This document shows positions 54,724 to 63,913 of a DNA stretch of 64,000 nt, one piece after another. Both the position numbers and the translations under genes were made by a program. The first letter of the stretch is position 1, and every line of letters starts with the position of its first letter. Source of the stretch: JAIVJZ01 sp036386515 (GTDB lineage Bacteria > Acidobacteriota > Blastocatellia > Pyrinomonadales > Pyrinomonadaceae); NCBI GenBank assembly GCA_036386515.1, contig DASVVO010000003.1:11670-75669 (forward strand). Direction: 5' to 3'. Below the pieces are notes generated by a model that did not search any database, was not told the origin of the DNA, and was given only the letters and a program-made list of their open reading frames with translations.

Positions 54724-55158
54724 ATGCGACGAACTTTAGCTCTGATGAGCTTATTGGCTCTGGCGACTTTCGGCGCGGCTTGCGCCGCCACCGACAACGC
54801 GAACATGAGCAACGCCAACAACGCCAATAACATGAACGCCACCGGCACGACCGGCACGACCGGCACGACCGGCACCGGCGCGACCACCGGCACGGGCGCG
54901 ACCGGCACGACCGGCGCCGCCGACAACGCGAATACCACGGGCGGAACCACCGGCACGGGCGGCACGACCGGAACGACCGGCACCACCGGCACGACCGGCA
55001 ACACGAACATGAACGGCAACGCCAATCGCGGCAACGGCAACATGGGCGGCGGCAACGGCAACATGGGCGGCGGTAATGGCAACACGGGTGGCGGCAACGG
55101 CAACATGCGTAGCGGCAACGGCAACACCGGCACGGGCGCGAACCGTAACACTCCCTAG
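54724..55158 (+). CDS. low-complexity putative lipoprotein (TGTTG and GNGNM repeats)
   Basis: 144 residues. An export signal (TLALMSLLALATFGAAC) ends in a possible lipobox Cys. The mature part is almost only Gly, Thr and Asn: Asn/Met-rich, then TGTTGTTGTTGTG-type repeats, then GGGNGNMGGGNGN repeats. AGGAGGAACTTCT is a strong ribosome site, and codon usage is clean, so it is a real gene. At DNA level the first block is an ACCGGCACG 9-mer tandem array and the second a 21-mer one. Similar Asn/Gly/Thr lipoproteins are common in Acidobacteria; function unknown. Confidence 0.8.
   Translation: MRRTLALMSLLALATFGAACAATDNANMSNANNANNMNATGTTGTTGTTGTGATTGTGATGTTGAADNANTTGGTTGTGGTTGTTGTTGTTGNTNMNGNANRGNGNMGGGNGNMGGGNGNTGGGNGNMRSGNGNTGTGANRNTP
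54841..55112. repeat. in-frame tandem DNA repeats within the lipoprotein gene
   Basis: 9-nt ACCGGCACG units at 54841-54915 and 54955-55003, and 21-nt units (GGCAACGGCAACATGGGCGGC type) at 55030-55110. All unit lengths are multiples of three, so copy-number change would alter protein length without a frameshift. Confidence 0.8.
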
Positions 55159-55195
55159 TCTCACGCCGAAAGTTTTAGCGAGACTGGATTAAAGC

Positions 55196-55240
55196 AGAGG
55201 GGCGCGAAGTCAACTTCGACTTCGCGCCCCTCTCAATTTT
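55196..55240 (+). terminator. intrinsic terminator after the lipoprotein gene
   Basis: A perfect 15-bp stem (55196-55210 with 55219-55233) then CAATTTTT. A second short inverted repeat (AGTCTC/GAGACT) lies just upstream at 55157-55186. Confidence 0.88.
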
Positions 55241-55297
55241 TATCCGGCGTCCGCGCCGCCTGTTTTGGCGACGCCCCGGCTATTGTACACTCGGAAT

Positions 55298-56410
55298 ATG
55301 CCGGACACAGAGAAGTTCACCATCGGGGTCGAGGAAGAATATCAGATCGTCAGTCGTGAGACGGGCGAGTTGCGCCCGCGCGCGCTGCGCATCCTGCCGG
55401 GGGCGCGCGAGGCCGTCGGCGAGAGCGTGACGCCGGAACTCTATCTCTCGCAGATCGAGATCGGCACACGCATCTGCGCGACGCTCGGCGAAGCCCGCGC
55501 CGAACTCACACACCTGCGGCGCGAGATCATCACGGCGGCCGAAAGCGACGGCCACCTCATCGCGGCGGCGGGCACGCATCCCTTCTCTCACTGGGAAGAT
55601 CAGGAACTCACGCCGAAGCGTCGCTATCGCGGCATCGCCGAGGAATACGAACAACTGGCGCGCGAGCAGTTGATCTTCGGCTGTCACGTTCACGTCGGCA
55701 TCAACGACCGCGAGGCCGCCATCCACGTGATGAACCGCGCGCGCCTGTGCCTCGCGCCGCTGCTCGCGCTCGCCGCCAATTCTCCCTACTGGCTCGGCTG
55801 GGATACGGGCTACGCGAGTTTCCGCACCGAAATCTGGCGTCGCTGGCCGATGTCGGGCACGCCGCAGGTCTTCGGGTCGCGCGCCGAATACGACCGGCTC
55901 GTCCAAACTCTCGTCGAGACCGAGAGCGTCTCCGACGGGACGAAAATCTACTGGGACGTGCGCCCCTCCGCGCGCTACGAGACGCTCGAATACCGCGTGA
56001 CGGACGTGTGCCTGACCATCGACGAAGCAGTCATGATCGCGGGACTGGTGCGCGCCCTGACGCGCACCGCTTACGAACACTACCAACGCGGCGAACCGCT
56101 CACCGCCGTGCGTCCCGAAGTGCTGCGCGCGGCCAAGTGGCGCGCCGCCCGCTACGGCCTCGACGCCGACCTCATCGACGTGACCGAAGGGTGCGCGCGT
56201 CCGGCGGCCGAAGTCGTCGAGAAACTTCTCACCTACCTGCGCCCCGCGCTCGAAGCGGACGGCAACTGGGACGAAGTGGCCGCCATCACGCGCTACACGC
56301 TCGCGCGCGGCAACGGCGCGGCGCGGCAACGCCAGGCCTTCGCCCGCACGAACAATTTGGAGTCCGTCGTTGACCTCATGGTCAGCGAAACGGCCAAAGG
56401 CACGACTTGA
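55298..56410 (+). CDS. YbdK-type carboxylate-amine ligase (GCS2 family)
   Basis: 370 residues. The family opening FTIGVEEEYQIVSRETGELR is intact, followed by LYLSQIEIGTRICATLGEAR, AAAGTHPFSHWEDQ, FGCHVHVGINDREAAIHVMN, ANSPYWLGWDTGYASFRTEI and ETLEYRVTDVC. These ATP-grasp-like enzymes ligate glutamate with cysteine weakly in vitro; the in vivo role of YbdK proteins is unsettled. ATG 55298 has CGGAAT upstream and starts where the family starts; the longer frame from 55265 is not favoured. Confidence 0.92.
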   Translation: MPDTEKFTIGVEEEYQIVSRETGELRPRALRILPGAREAVGESVTPELYLSQIEIGTRICATLGEARAELTHLRREIITAAESDGHLIAAAGTHPFSHWEDQELTPKRRYRGIAEEYEQLAREQLIFGCHVHVGINDREAAIHVMNRARLCLAPLLALAANSPYWLGWDTGYASFRTEIWRRWPMSGTPQVFGSRAEYDRLVQTLVETESVSDGTKIYWDVRPSARYETLEYRVTDVCLTIDEAVMIAGLVRALTRTAYEHYQRGEPLTAVRPEVLRAAKWRAARYGLDADLIDVTEGCARPAAEVVEKLLTYLRPALEADGNWDEVAAITRYTLARGNGAARQRQAFARTNNLESVVDLMVSETAKGTT

Positions 56411-56578
56411 AAGTTACGCCCGTCCTCCGCGCGGCGTGCGTCCGGGTCGAAACGCCGCCTTTGTTCGGGCGGGGTCGGCCTGAGATAATGTCGCCGGAAG
56501 CGGCGCGCCGGTCGCAAATCAAACGCGGCGCAGGCCGCCGGTTTGGCCGCGCCGGGAGCGAGAAGGGGAGGGTTGAAT

Positions 56579-56794
56579 TTGACGAACACGGAAGAGGCGC
56601 GTGAGAAATACGGGCGACGGGTGCAGCGTTGCTACGGGTGTTTCGTGGCCTACTATTTGAAGGACATGTACCTCGGCGAAGACGCGACCTACTACTGCGA
56701 ACACTGCCGCGACGAGACGATGTTTCACTTCGAACAGTTCTCGCAAGTGCTCGACCTCTCCAAGTTGCCGAGCATGCAGCCGGACAACGAATGA
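56579..56794 (+). CDS. small zinc-finger-like hypothetical protein, TTG start
   Basis: 71 residues. Two CxxC pairs (RCYGCFVAYYLKD and YYCEHCRDE) 22 residues apart suggest a zinc ribbon. GGGGAGGG lies 6-7 nt before the TTG at 56579; an in-frame TTG at 56573 is an alternative. No TM helix. It follows the YbdK gene by 168 nt. Function unknown. Confidence 0.68.
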   Translation: MTNTEEAREKYGRRVQRCYGCFVAYYLKDMYLGEDATYYCEHCRDETMFHFEQFSQVLDLSKLPSMQPDNE

Positions 56795-56929
56795 CCTCGC
56801 ACCCCCGGCAACGGGCGCATGTCCGAACGCGACTCTCGTGGCCGCCGGACGCCCTCTCAAATCTGTTTTGAAGCATGTTAGACTTGTAGCCCGGCCATGC
56901 GGTAACGAAGCAATATCAGAGGATCAGTT

Positions 56930-57808
56930 ATGAAGTTGTCCAAAACATACGCGCGCACGTTGTCGGCGGCTCTGGTCGTCGCCTGCCTGGCGGGCGCGGC
57001 GCGGGCGCAACGCGTGATCACGGTTCCCGGCAGCCGGGAGGAATACGAGACGTACAGGGCGGAGCGCGAGGCGCAGATGATGCGCCGGCAGATGGCGCGC
57101 GAGAATGAGAGATTCAAGCGAGAGAGCGAGATGCGCAGAACTCGCCGTTCATCTTCCGCCGTGCCCCTGCCGCCCGCCCGAAAGATGACGGCCGAGCATA
57201 AGCGGCGGCTCTACCCGACGGAGGCCGAGCGCGCCTCTCTCGCCGCGCTGCTCCGCGAGGATGGGACGGGACTCGCGCGTCTCCTGCCTTACACGGGCTG
57301 CGTGGTTGATCCGCGCATCGTGAATGTCGCCGGCTCGTGCGTGGATCACATACCGCCGGTGGCGGGCGGCGGTTCGTTCTACTCGTTCAGAGCCGGGAAG
57401 CATCACCCCGCTTTCCAGGCAGACCTCGCGCTGCGCGACAACTTATTCAACGCCGGGTTTATGCCGCACACGCTCGGGCTGCTGACGACCCTCGGCGACG
57501 TGCCGCTCGATGCCGTGACGCTCCACAGCCCGGCCGTGCGGCCGTTTCTCAAACTCGTCCCCGCCGCCACGCAGGCCGAGACGGAGCAGGAGTTCAGGCG
57601 CAGCCGCCCGTGGCTCGAAGCGCCCGATCACGCCTACGGCCCGACCGCGCCGGTGCGCGCGAACACGACTTACGTGCTCCGCGCCATCGCCTTCGATCCG
57701 AACCGGAGCAAACCCTCCGACGTGCTCGTCGCCTTCCGCGTCACGCGCAAGGACGCGGACGGCGCGGTGACGTTCGCGTGGAAGCAACTCCAAAAGCCGA
57801 AGAACTGA
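56930..57808 (+). CDS. secreted protein of unknown function
   Basis: 292 residues with a signal peptide (LSAALVVACLAGAARAQ). A charged Arg/Glu-rich helical segment (45-75) is followed by a globular region with two Cys (YTGCVVDPRIVNVAGSC) and patterns such as GGGSFYSFRAGKHHPAFQAD and NTTYVLRAIAFDPNRSKPSD. No family was recognised. The GGATCAGTT leader has a weak Shine-Dalgarno sequence. Confidence 0.75.
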   Translation: MKLSKTYARTLSAALVVACLAGAARAQRVITVPGSREEYETYRAEREAQMMRRQMARENERFKRESEMRRTRRSSSAVPLPPARKMTAEHKRRLYPTEAERASLAALLREDGTGLARLLPYTGCVVDPRIVNVAGSCVDHIPPVAGGGSFYSFRAGKHHPAFQADLALRDNLFNAGFMPHTLGLLTTLGDVPLDAVTLHSPAVRPFLKLVPAATQAETEQEFRRSRPWLEAPDHAYGPTAPVRANTTYVLRAIAFDPNRSKPSDVLVAFRVTRKDADGAVTFAWKQLQKPKN

Positions 57809-57879
57809 AATTCAAGACCGGCGTTCGCGCCCGCGCGCCCTGCCTACCCGGACGCGTTCCCGTCGGCTCTGCCTCAGAG

Positions 57880-57909
57880 TTGAGACGACTGAGAACGGTG
57901 CGTTATAGT
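57880..57909 (+). promoter_or_regulatory. putative promoter of the tRNA region
   Basis: TTGAGA (57880-57885), an 18-nt spacer and TATAGT (57904-57909). Predicted start about 57916, nine bases before the outer tRNA half. Confidence 0.6.
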
Positions 57910-57924
57910 GTGTAGGAAATTTTT

Positions 57925-58134
57925 GGAGGCTTAGGCTAATTGGTAAGTCAGCAGTAGGAACTCGATAAGTCTTGCCCTGCGTTTCAAGATTTTAGTGGAA
58001 GGGTAGCCTAATTGGTAAGGCAGTAGTCTTGAAAACTACCGCACGAAAGTGCTTGCAGGTTCGAGTCCTGTCCCTTCCGCCATTTGAATTAAAAATTCAG
58101 CATCGCCTGGGGGGTTCGAGTCCCTCAGCCTCCG
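57925..58134 (+). pseudogene. split tRNA-like gene enclosing tRNA-Ser
   Basis: The segment opens with GGAGGCT, TA and a D-arm (GGCTAATTGGTAAGTC), and closes with a T-arm (GGGGGTTCGAGTCCCTC), AGCCTCC and discriminator G. The two 7-nt acceptor strands pair perfectly across 210 nt. Between them sits a complete tRNA-Ser. The 5' half resembles that tRNA-Ser (same D-loop), but its anticodon arm does not fold: GCAGTAGGAACT has no partner at normal distance. CCA is not encoded. It is probably a tRNA gene broken by insertion or recombination; an exotic interrupted tRNA is the other option. Confidence 0.5.
57997..58082 (+). tRNA. tRNA-Ser (UGA anticodon)
   Basis: 86 nt. Acceptor GGAAGGG/CCCTTCC with discriminator G and encoded CCA. 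The D-arm is GCC-TAATTGGTAA-GGC. The anticodon arm GTAGT-CTTGAAA-ACTAC gives anticodon TGA. A long variable arm (GCAC-GAAA-GTGC) marks a class II tRNA. The T-arm is GCAGG-TTCGAGT-CCTGT. All features fit serine, reading UCN codons. Confidence 0.96.
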
Positions 58135-58273
58135 TCAAGTTTTACGAGTTTCACGTTCGAGCCGCCCCCGCTTGCCAGTAGAGAGCATGGGCGGCTTTTC
58201 GTTCGAGGGTTGACGAGACGGTGGCGACGGCGCGCAAGGTCGGCGTCGAGAAGGCAAGCGGGGAGGGTGAAGG

Positions 58274-59419
58274 ATGATGTTCGCGTTGATGTGCGAGACG
58301 ATAGCGGGGCGGGCGGCGCAAGCGGCGACGGCCGGGCAGACGCTTCTGTTCAATCTCTGGTTGTGGCAGGCGCAAGCAACGCCGACGCCCGACCCGCAGG
58401 CGACCGCGCAAACCGCGCCGACGCCGGCGATGGCTACCGCGCCACTACCGCCGGAAAGCAACGTCAACTGGATGATCCGTTTCTGGAACAACTACCTGAA
58501 CCAGAAACTTGAGATCGGCGACACGCTCAAAATCTCCATCGCGTCGTTGATCATGGGCGTGCTTATCCTGTTCGCCGCGTGGCTTATTTCGCGCACGTTG
58601 CGCAAGCTGCTGGAAAGTCGTCTGGCGGCGCGCACGCATCTCGATCCGGGCTTACAGTTCACGCTGCTCCGGCTCACCCACTACGTTATCTTCACCGTCG
58701 GTATCATCCTCGCCGCGAGCGTGGGGCTGAACGCAAATTTCACTTCGGTGGCCGTCATCTTCACCGCGCTCTCGGTCGGCATCGGCTTCGGCTTGCAGTT
58801 CATCGCGGGCGACATCGCCTCCGGCTTCATCCTGCTTTTCGAGCGTCCGGCGCGCATCGGCGACTGGGTCACGATCACGGGGCCGGACAGCAAGCTCACG
58901 GAGGGGCGCGTGCAGACGATCAATTTGCGCACGACCTCCGTCCTGACGAACGACCGCATCACGGTCATCGTCCCGAACTCGAAACTTGTCAACGACAACC
59001 TCGTCAACTGGTCTTACGCCGACCGCCGCTCGCGCATCAGCGTGCCCGTCGGCGTCTCCTACAATTCGGATGTCGATCTCGTTACCGACACGCTCCTGCG
59101 CGCCGCCGAAGGCATCACGCACGTGCTGCCCGACCCGAAGCCGGGCGTGCAGTTTTTGGGTTTCGGCGAATCGTCGCTCGACTTTCGCCTGCTCGTCTGG
59201 ACGGACAGGCCGCGCCGCCACCCGCAGATCAAAAGCGACATCAACTATCGCATCTGGCGTCTCTTCCGTGAGGCCAACATCGAAATCCCCTTCCCGCAAC
59301 GCGACCTCAACCTGCGCGGCGCGGAGTTGCGTTTCGCCGCGCCCGACGGCCAACATCTCACCCTCACCGATGCGGGCGAAGCGGACGAGGAGCGCGAAGA
59401 GAATCTGACGCGGGGGTAA
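58274..59419 (+). CDS. small-conductance mechanosensitive channel (MscS family)
   Basis: 381 residues. A hydrophobic N-terminus and a Thr/Pro/Ala linker precede three TM helices (ISIASLIMGVLILFAAWLIS, YVIFTVGIILAASVGLNANF, VAVIFTALSVGIGFGLQFIA). The pore helix TM3 keeps the Gly/Ala pattern (GIGFGLQFIAGDIASGFILL). The beta domain follows (FERPARIGDWVTITG, VQTINLRTTSVLTNDRITVI, VPNSKLVNDNLVNWS). The end is FPQRDLNLR, typical for the family. It releases osmolytes on hypo-osmotic shock. GGGAGGG precedes the ATG pair at 58274/58277. Confidence 0.93.
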   Translation: MMFALMCETIAGRAAQAATAGQTLLFNLWLWQAQATPTPDPQATAQTAPTPAMATAPLPPESNVNWMIRFWNNYLNQKLEIGDTLKISIASLIMGVLILFAAWLISRTLRKLLESRLAARTHLDPGLQFTLLRLTHYVIFTVGIILAASVGLNANFTSVAVIFTALSVGIGFGLQFIAGDIASGFILLFERPARIGDWVTITGPDSKLTEGRVQTINLRTTSVLTNDRITVIVPNSKLVNDNLVNWSYADRRSRISVPVGVSYNSDVDLVTDTLLRAAEGITHVLPDPKPGVQFLGFGESSLDFRLLVWTDRPRRHPQIKSDINYRIWRLFREANIEIPFPQRDLNLRGAELRFAAPDGQHLTLTDAGEADEEREENLTRG

Positions 59420-59426
59420 AACGTGT

Positions 59427-59571
59427 GGGGAAAGGGGAAGGAGGAAAGGGGAAAAGGGGAAAAGGGGAAGGGGAAAAGGATAAAGGGGAAGAATAAAGCC
59501 GGAGTTAACTCGTGCGACTATCATAGCCTTGCTCTAATCCCTTTACCCTTTACCCCTTCCCCTTTTCCCCT
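59427..59571. repeat. polypurine/polypyrimidine hairpin (GGGGAAA-type units)
   Basis: The left arm (59427-59491) is repeated GGGGAAA and AGGGGAAA; the right arm (about 59536-59571) is the inverted CCCCTTT version. The spacing is irregular at 7-8 nt. The loop contains GAAGAATAAAGCC. It lies between mscS and the TetR gene. Confidence 0.75.
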
Positions 59572-59631
59572 CATTCTATTCCCTCGCCTTTTCCCTTTTT
59601 TTTAACTTCTGCTAGTCTGTAGCGGTTCGTC

Positions 59632-59649
59632 TGAATGAGCGGTCACTCA
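59632..59649 (+). promoter_or_regulatory. FadR-like palindromic operator
   Basis: TGAATGA-GCGG-TCACTCA is a 7-4-7 palindrome with one mismatch and resembles the Bacillus FadR (YsiA) box TGAATGA-N4-TCATTCA. It sits just downstream of a TGCTAGTCT extended -10-like element (59610-59618) and upstream of the TetR-family gene. Autoregulation is likely. Confidence 0.6.
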
Positions 59650-59691
59650 TCAAAACGGCCAGTCCAGCGAAACGGAGTTGAGTTCCCCCGA

Positions 59692-60315
59692 ATGCGTTCC
59701 GCACGTTCCGTTAATTCGTCGTCGCCGCGCGCGAGCGTCCCCGACAAGCGCGAAGCGATCCTGCGCGCCGCGACGAAAGTCTTTGCCGAAAACGGCTACT
59801 TCAACTCGAAGGTGGCCGACGTGGCGCGCGGCGCGGGCGTCGCCGACGGCACAGTCTATCTCTACTTCAAAAGCAAAGAGGAAATTCTGCGTTCCATCTT
59901 CGAGCGCGGCGTGAACGACGCCATCGCCGCCGCGCGCGCCGAGACGGCCGCGCTCGACGACCCGCGCGAGAAGTTGCGACGCATCGCGCGCCTCCATCTG
60001 GAACGGCTCGGCGCGGATCGCGACCTGGCCGTCGTCTTTCAAGTCGAACTGCGCGGCTCGACGAAGTTCATGGAAGAGTTTTCCGCCGCCGGTCTCGCCG
60101 AATACCTGCGCCTCATCCGCGAAACGCTCGAAGAGGGGCAGCGCGCCGGTCTCTTTCGCGCGGAATTGAACGCGAAGGTCGTCGCTAAAATTCTCTTCGG
60201 CGCGCTCGACGAGATGGCGACCAACTGGATTCTCTCGCCGCGCGCCTACAAACTCGCGCCGCTGGCCGATCAGGTGCTCGACATTTTTCTCAACGGAGTG
60301 AGCAGCAGCAAATGA
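59692..60315 (+). CDS. TetR/AcrR-family regulator, FadR (YsiA)-like
   Basis: 207 residues. The N-terminal HTH domain (about 18-65) reads DKREAILRAATKVFAENGYF, NSKVADVARGAGVADGTVYL and YFKSKEEILRSIFERG. The C-terminal ligand domain resembles acyl-CoA-responsive FadR of Bacillus (VFQVELRGSTKFMEEF). The stop overlaps the start of a long-chain acyl-CoA ligase (ATGA), so it should control its own operon through the palindrome at 59632-59649. The open frame starts at ATG 59635, but that codon is inside the operator with no ribosome site, so ATG 59692 is preferred (GGAG, long spacing). The start is uncertain. Confidence 0.85.
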   Translation: MRSARSVNSSSPRASVPDKREAILRAATKVFAENGYFNSKVADVARGAGVADGTVYLYFKSKEEILRSIFERGVNDAIAAARAETAALDDPREKLRRIARLHLERLGADRDLAVVFQVELRGSTKFMEEFSAAGLAEYLRLIRETLEEGQRAGLFRAELNAKVVAKILFGALDEMATNWILSPRAYKLAPLADQVLDIFLNGVSSSK

Positions 60316-62231
60316 CCCCCAATTCGACGACCGACAGCACAGACATGGCGGAGACGATGACAGCCACCACCACGACGGGCGAAGAAGAGTTCGTGCCGAT
60401 TCCGCCGCCGCCGCGCGTGCCGCTCTCGCCGGATGAACCGGCGACGCTCGCCGAAGTTTTCACGCACGCCGTCGGCCGCCATCCGAAACCGGACGCGCTC
60501 AACTACAAGCGCGACGGCGTGTGGCGCGCTCTCTCTTCCGCCGAGTTGATCGAGCGCGCGCATCTCATCGCCCACGGACTCCACGCGCTCGGCCTCCGGC
60601 GCGGCGAACGCGCCGCCATCCTCTCCGAGAGTTCGCCCGAATGGACTCTGACCGATGCGGGCTGCCAGTTCGCGGGCGTCGTGGACGTGCCCATCTACCC
60701 GACGCAAGCCCCGCCGCAGGTGCGTTACATCCTCGACGATTCGGGCGCGCGCGTCCTCTTCGTTCGCAACCGCGCCTCGTTCGAGCGCATCTTCGAGGCC
60801 GTTGACGGCTGCGACAAACTCGAACATCTCATCTTCTTCGAGCCGGACGGCGCGGCGGACGTGGGCGCAACGACGCTCGACGAACTTTACGAGCGCGGGC
60901 GCGCGCACCGGCGGGAGCAACCGGAAGCGCTCGATGAAATCGCGCGCTCCGTCTCCGCCGCAGACCTCGCCACCATCATCTACACTTCGGGCACGACGGG
61001 CGAACCGAAGGGCGTCATGCTCACGCACGCGAATCTCGTCACGAACCTGATCGACAGTTCCGGCCACCTCGCCTTCAGCGAGACGGACGTTGCGCTCTCC
61101 GTGCTGCCGCTCTCGCACGTCTTCGAGCGGCTCGGCATGTACATGTACATCCACCACGGCATGAGCGTCTTCTATGCGGAGTCGGTGGAGAAGATCGGCG
61201 ACAACATGCGCGAGGTGCGCCCGACGGTGATGCTCTGCGTGCCGCGCCTGTTTGAAAAAATTTACGCGCGCATCCAGGAGAAGGCCGCCGCCGGGGGGAA
61301 ACTCAAAGCGAAGATGCTCGCGTGGGCGGTCGGCGTCGGCAAACTCTGGGCGCAATACAAGGCTGCGCGCCGACCCGTGCCGCCGCTCCTCCAGTTGAAG
61401 CACGACCTCGCGCTGCGCCTCGTCTTCTCGAAGTGGCGCGAGGGCGTGGGCGGGCGGATGCGCCTCTTCGTGTCGGGCGGCGCGGCGTTGCCGGATGAGA
61501 TCGGCTACATCTTCCTCGGCGCGGGGCTGCCCATCGTGCAGGGCTACGGGTTGACGGAGACTTCGCCCGTCATCGCTGCGGGCACGCTGGAAGACAACCG
61601 CATCGGCACGGTGGGGCGTCCGGTCAAAAACGTCGAGGTACGCATCGCCGCCGACGGCGAGATCGAGACGCGCGGGCCGAACGTCATGCGCGGCTACTAC
61701 CGGAAGCCCGCCGAGACGCGCGGCGTCTTCACCGACGACGGGTGGTTCAAGACGGGCGACATCGGCCTCCTGGACGCCGACGGCTTCCTGAAGATCACGG
61801 ATCGCAAGAAGGAGTTGTTCAAAACTTCGGGCGGCAAGTACATCGCGCCGTCCGCCATCGAGGCGCGCATCAAGGGGTCGCGCTTCGTCAACCAGGTGGT
61901 GCTCATCGGCAACGGGCGCAAGTACGCCGCCGCGCTCATCGTGCCCGAATGGGAACAACTGCGCGCCTACACGCAGCACAAAGGCATCCGCGACGCCGGG
62001 ACAACCCCCGCGGAACTGTGCCGCAACACGCGCATACTCGATCTCATGCAGCGACAGGTGGACGCTCTCTGCGCCGACCTCTCCAAGTATGAACGCGTCA
62101 AACGCATCGCGCTCCTCGAACACGAACTCTCCATCGAGGGCGGCGAACTCACGCCCACGCTCAAGGTCAAACGCCGCGTCGTGGACGAAAAATACCGCGA
62201 CGTGATCGACCGCCTCTACGCGGAAAATTAA
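60312..62231 (+). CDS. long-chain fatty-acid-CoA ligase
   Basis: 639 residues. An AMP-forming enzyme that activates long-chain fatty acids with ATP and CoA. The P-loop is YTSGTTGEPKGVMLTHANL; GYGLTETSPVIA (A5) and WFKTGDIGLLDADGFLKITD (A7/A8) follow, then KKELFKTSGGKYIAPSAIE, and the catalytic Lys in TLKVKRRVV near the end. It is the ACSL-like long form (AMP-binding with FAA1-type insertion). It is translationally coupled to the TetR-type regulator by a 4-nt overlap. Confidence 0.93.
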   Translation: MTPNSTTDSTDMAETMTATTTTGEEEFVPIPPPPRVPLSPDEPATLAEVFTHAVGRHPKPDALNYKRDGVWRALSSAELIERAHLIAHGLHALGLRRGERAAILSESSPEWTLTDAGCQFAGVVDVPIYPTQAPPQVRYILDDSGARVLFVRNRASFERIFEAVDGCDKLEHLIFFEPDGAADVGATTLDELYERGRAHRREQPEALDEIARSVSAADLATIIYTSGTTGEPKGVMLTHANLVTNLIDSSGHLAFSETDVALSVLPLSHVFERLGMYMYIHHGMSVFYAESVEKIGDNMREVRPTVMLCVPRLFEKIYARIQEKAAAGGKLKAKMLAWAVGVGKLWAQYKAARRPVPPLLQLKHDLALRLVFSKWREGVGGRMRLFVSGGAALPDEIGYIFLGAGLPIVQGYGLTETSPVIAAGTLEDNRIGTVGRPVKNVEVRIAADGEIETRGPNVMRGYYRKPAETRGVFTDDGWFKTGDIGLLDADGFLKITDRKKELFKTSGGKYIAPSAIEARIKGSRFVNQVVLIGNGRKYAAALIVPEWEQLRAYTQHKGIRDAGTTPAELCRNTRILDLMQRQVDALCADLSKYERVKRIALLEHELSIEGGELTPTLKVKRRVVDEKYRDVIDRLYAEN

Positions 62232-62317
62232 AACCTGAAACCTGCGCGCGCGGACGCTCGTTAGATAACTTTCCCGTGGGGGCGGCCGCAGCCGCCATTC
62301 GCCGCCGAAAACAGATC

Positions 62318-62458
62318 ACGCAGAGCGGGCGCAGAGGAAAGAACCAATGAAGCAAGATCGGTGAACGACGAATCACAAACGGCGACTCGCTTTGTGCGCC
62401 GCGTGATTCATCATCCGCCGTTCCCGCGTTCATCTTTTCCTCTGCGCCCGCTCTGCGT
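62318..62458. repeat. long inverted repeat (GCAGAG-rich arms)
   Basis: The left arm 62318-62342 (ACGCAGAGCGGGCGCAGAGG start) and the right arm 62433-62458 are inverted copies with one 1-nt indel. An inner GAATCAC/GTGATTC pairing is seen in the loop. The arms recall the widespread CGCAGAG-type dispersed repeats. It lies between the acyl-CoA ligase and MATE genes. Confidence 0.8.
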
Positions 62459-62519
62459 CTTGAGCGGCGCGCTCTCTCTCTGGTTGTGACAGTTGATTTT
62501 TAGCGAAGAACGAATTGCC

Positions 62520-63911
<1,392 letters not shown>

Positions 63912-63913
63912 AC

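Noticed and set aside
54681..55151. Minus-strand frame with LPLPPP repeats
   Set aside because: This is the mirror of the tandem repeats in the lipoprotein gene; it lacks a ribosome site, whereas the plus-strand gene has AGGAGG and a signal peptide.
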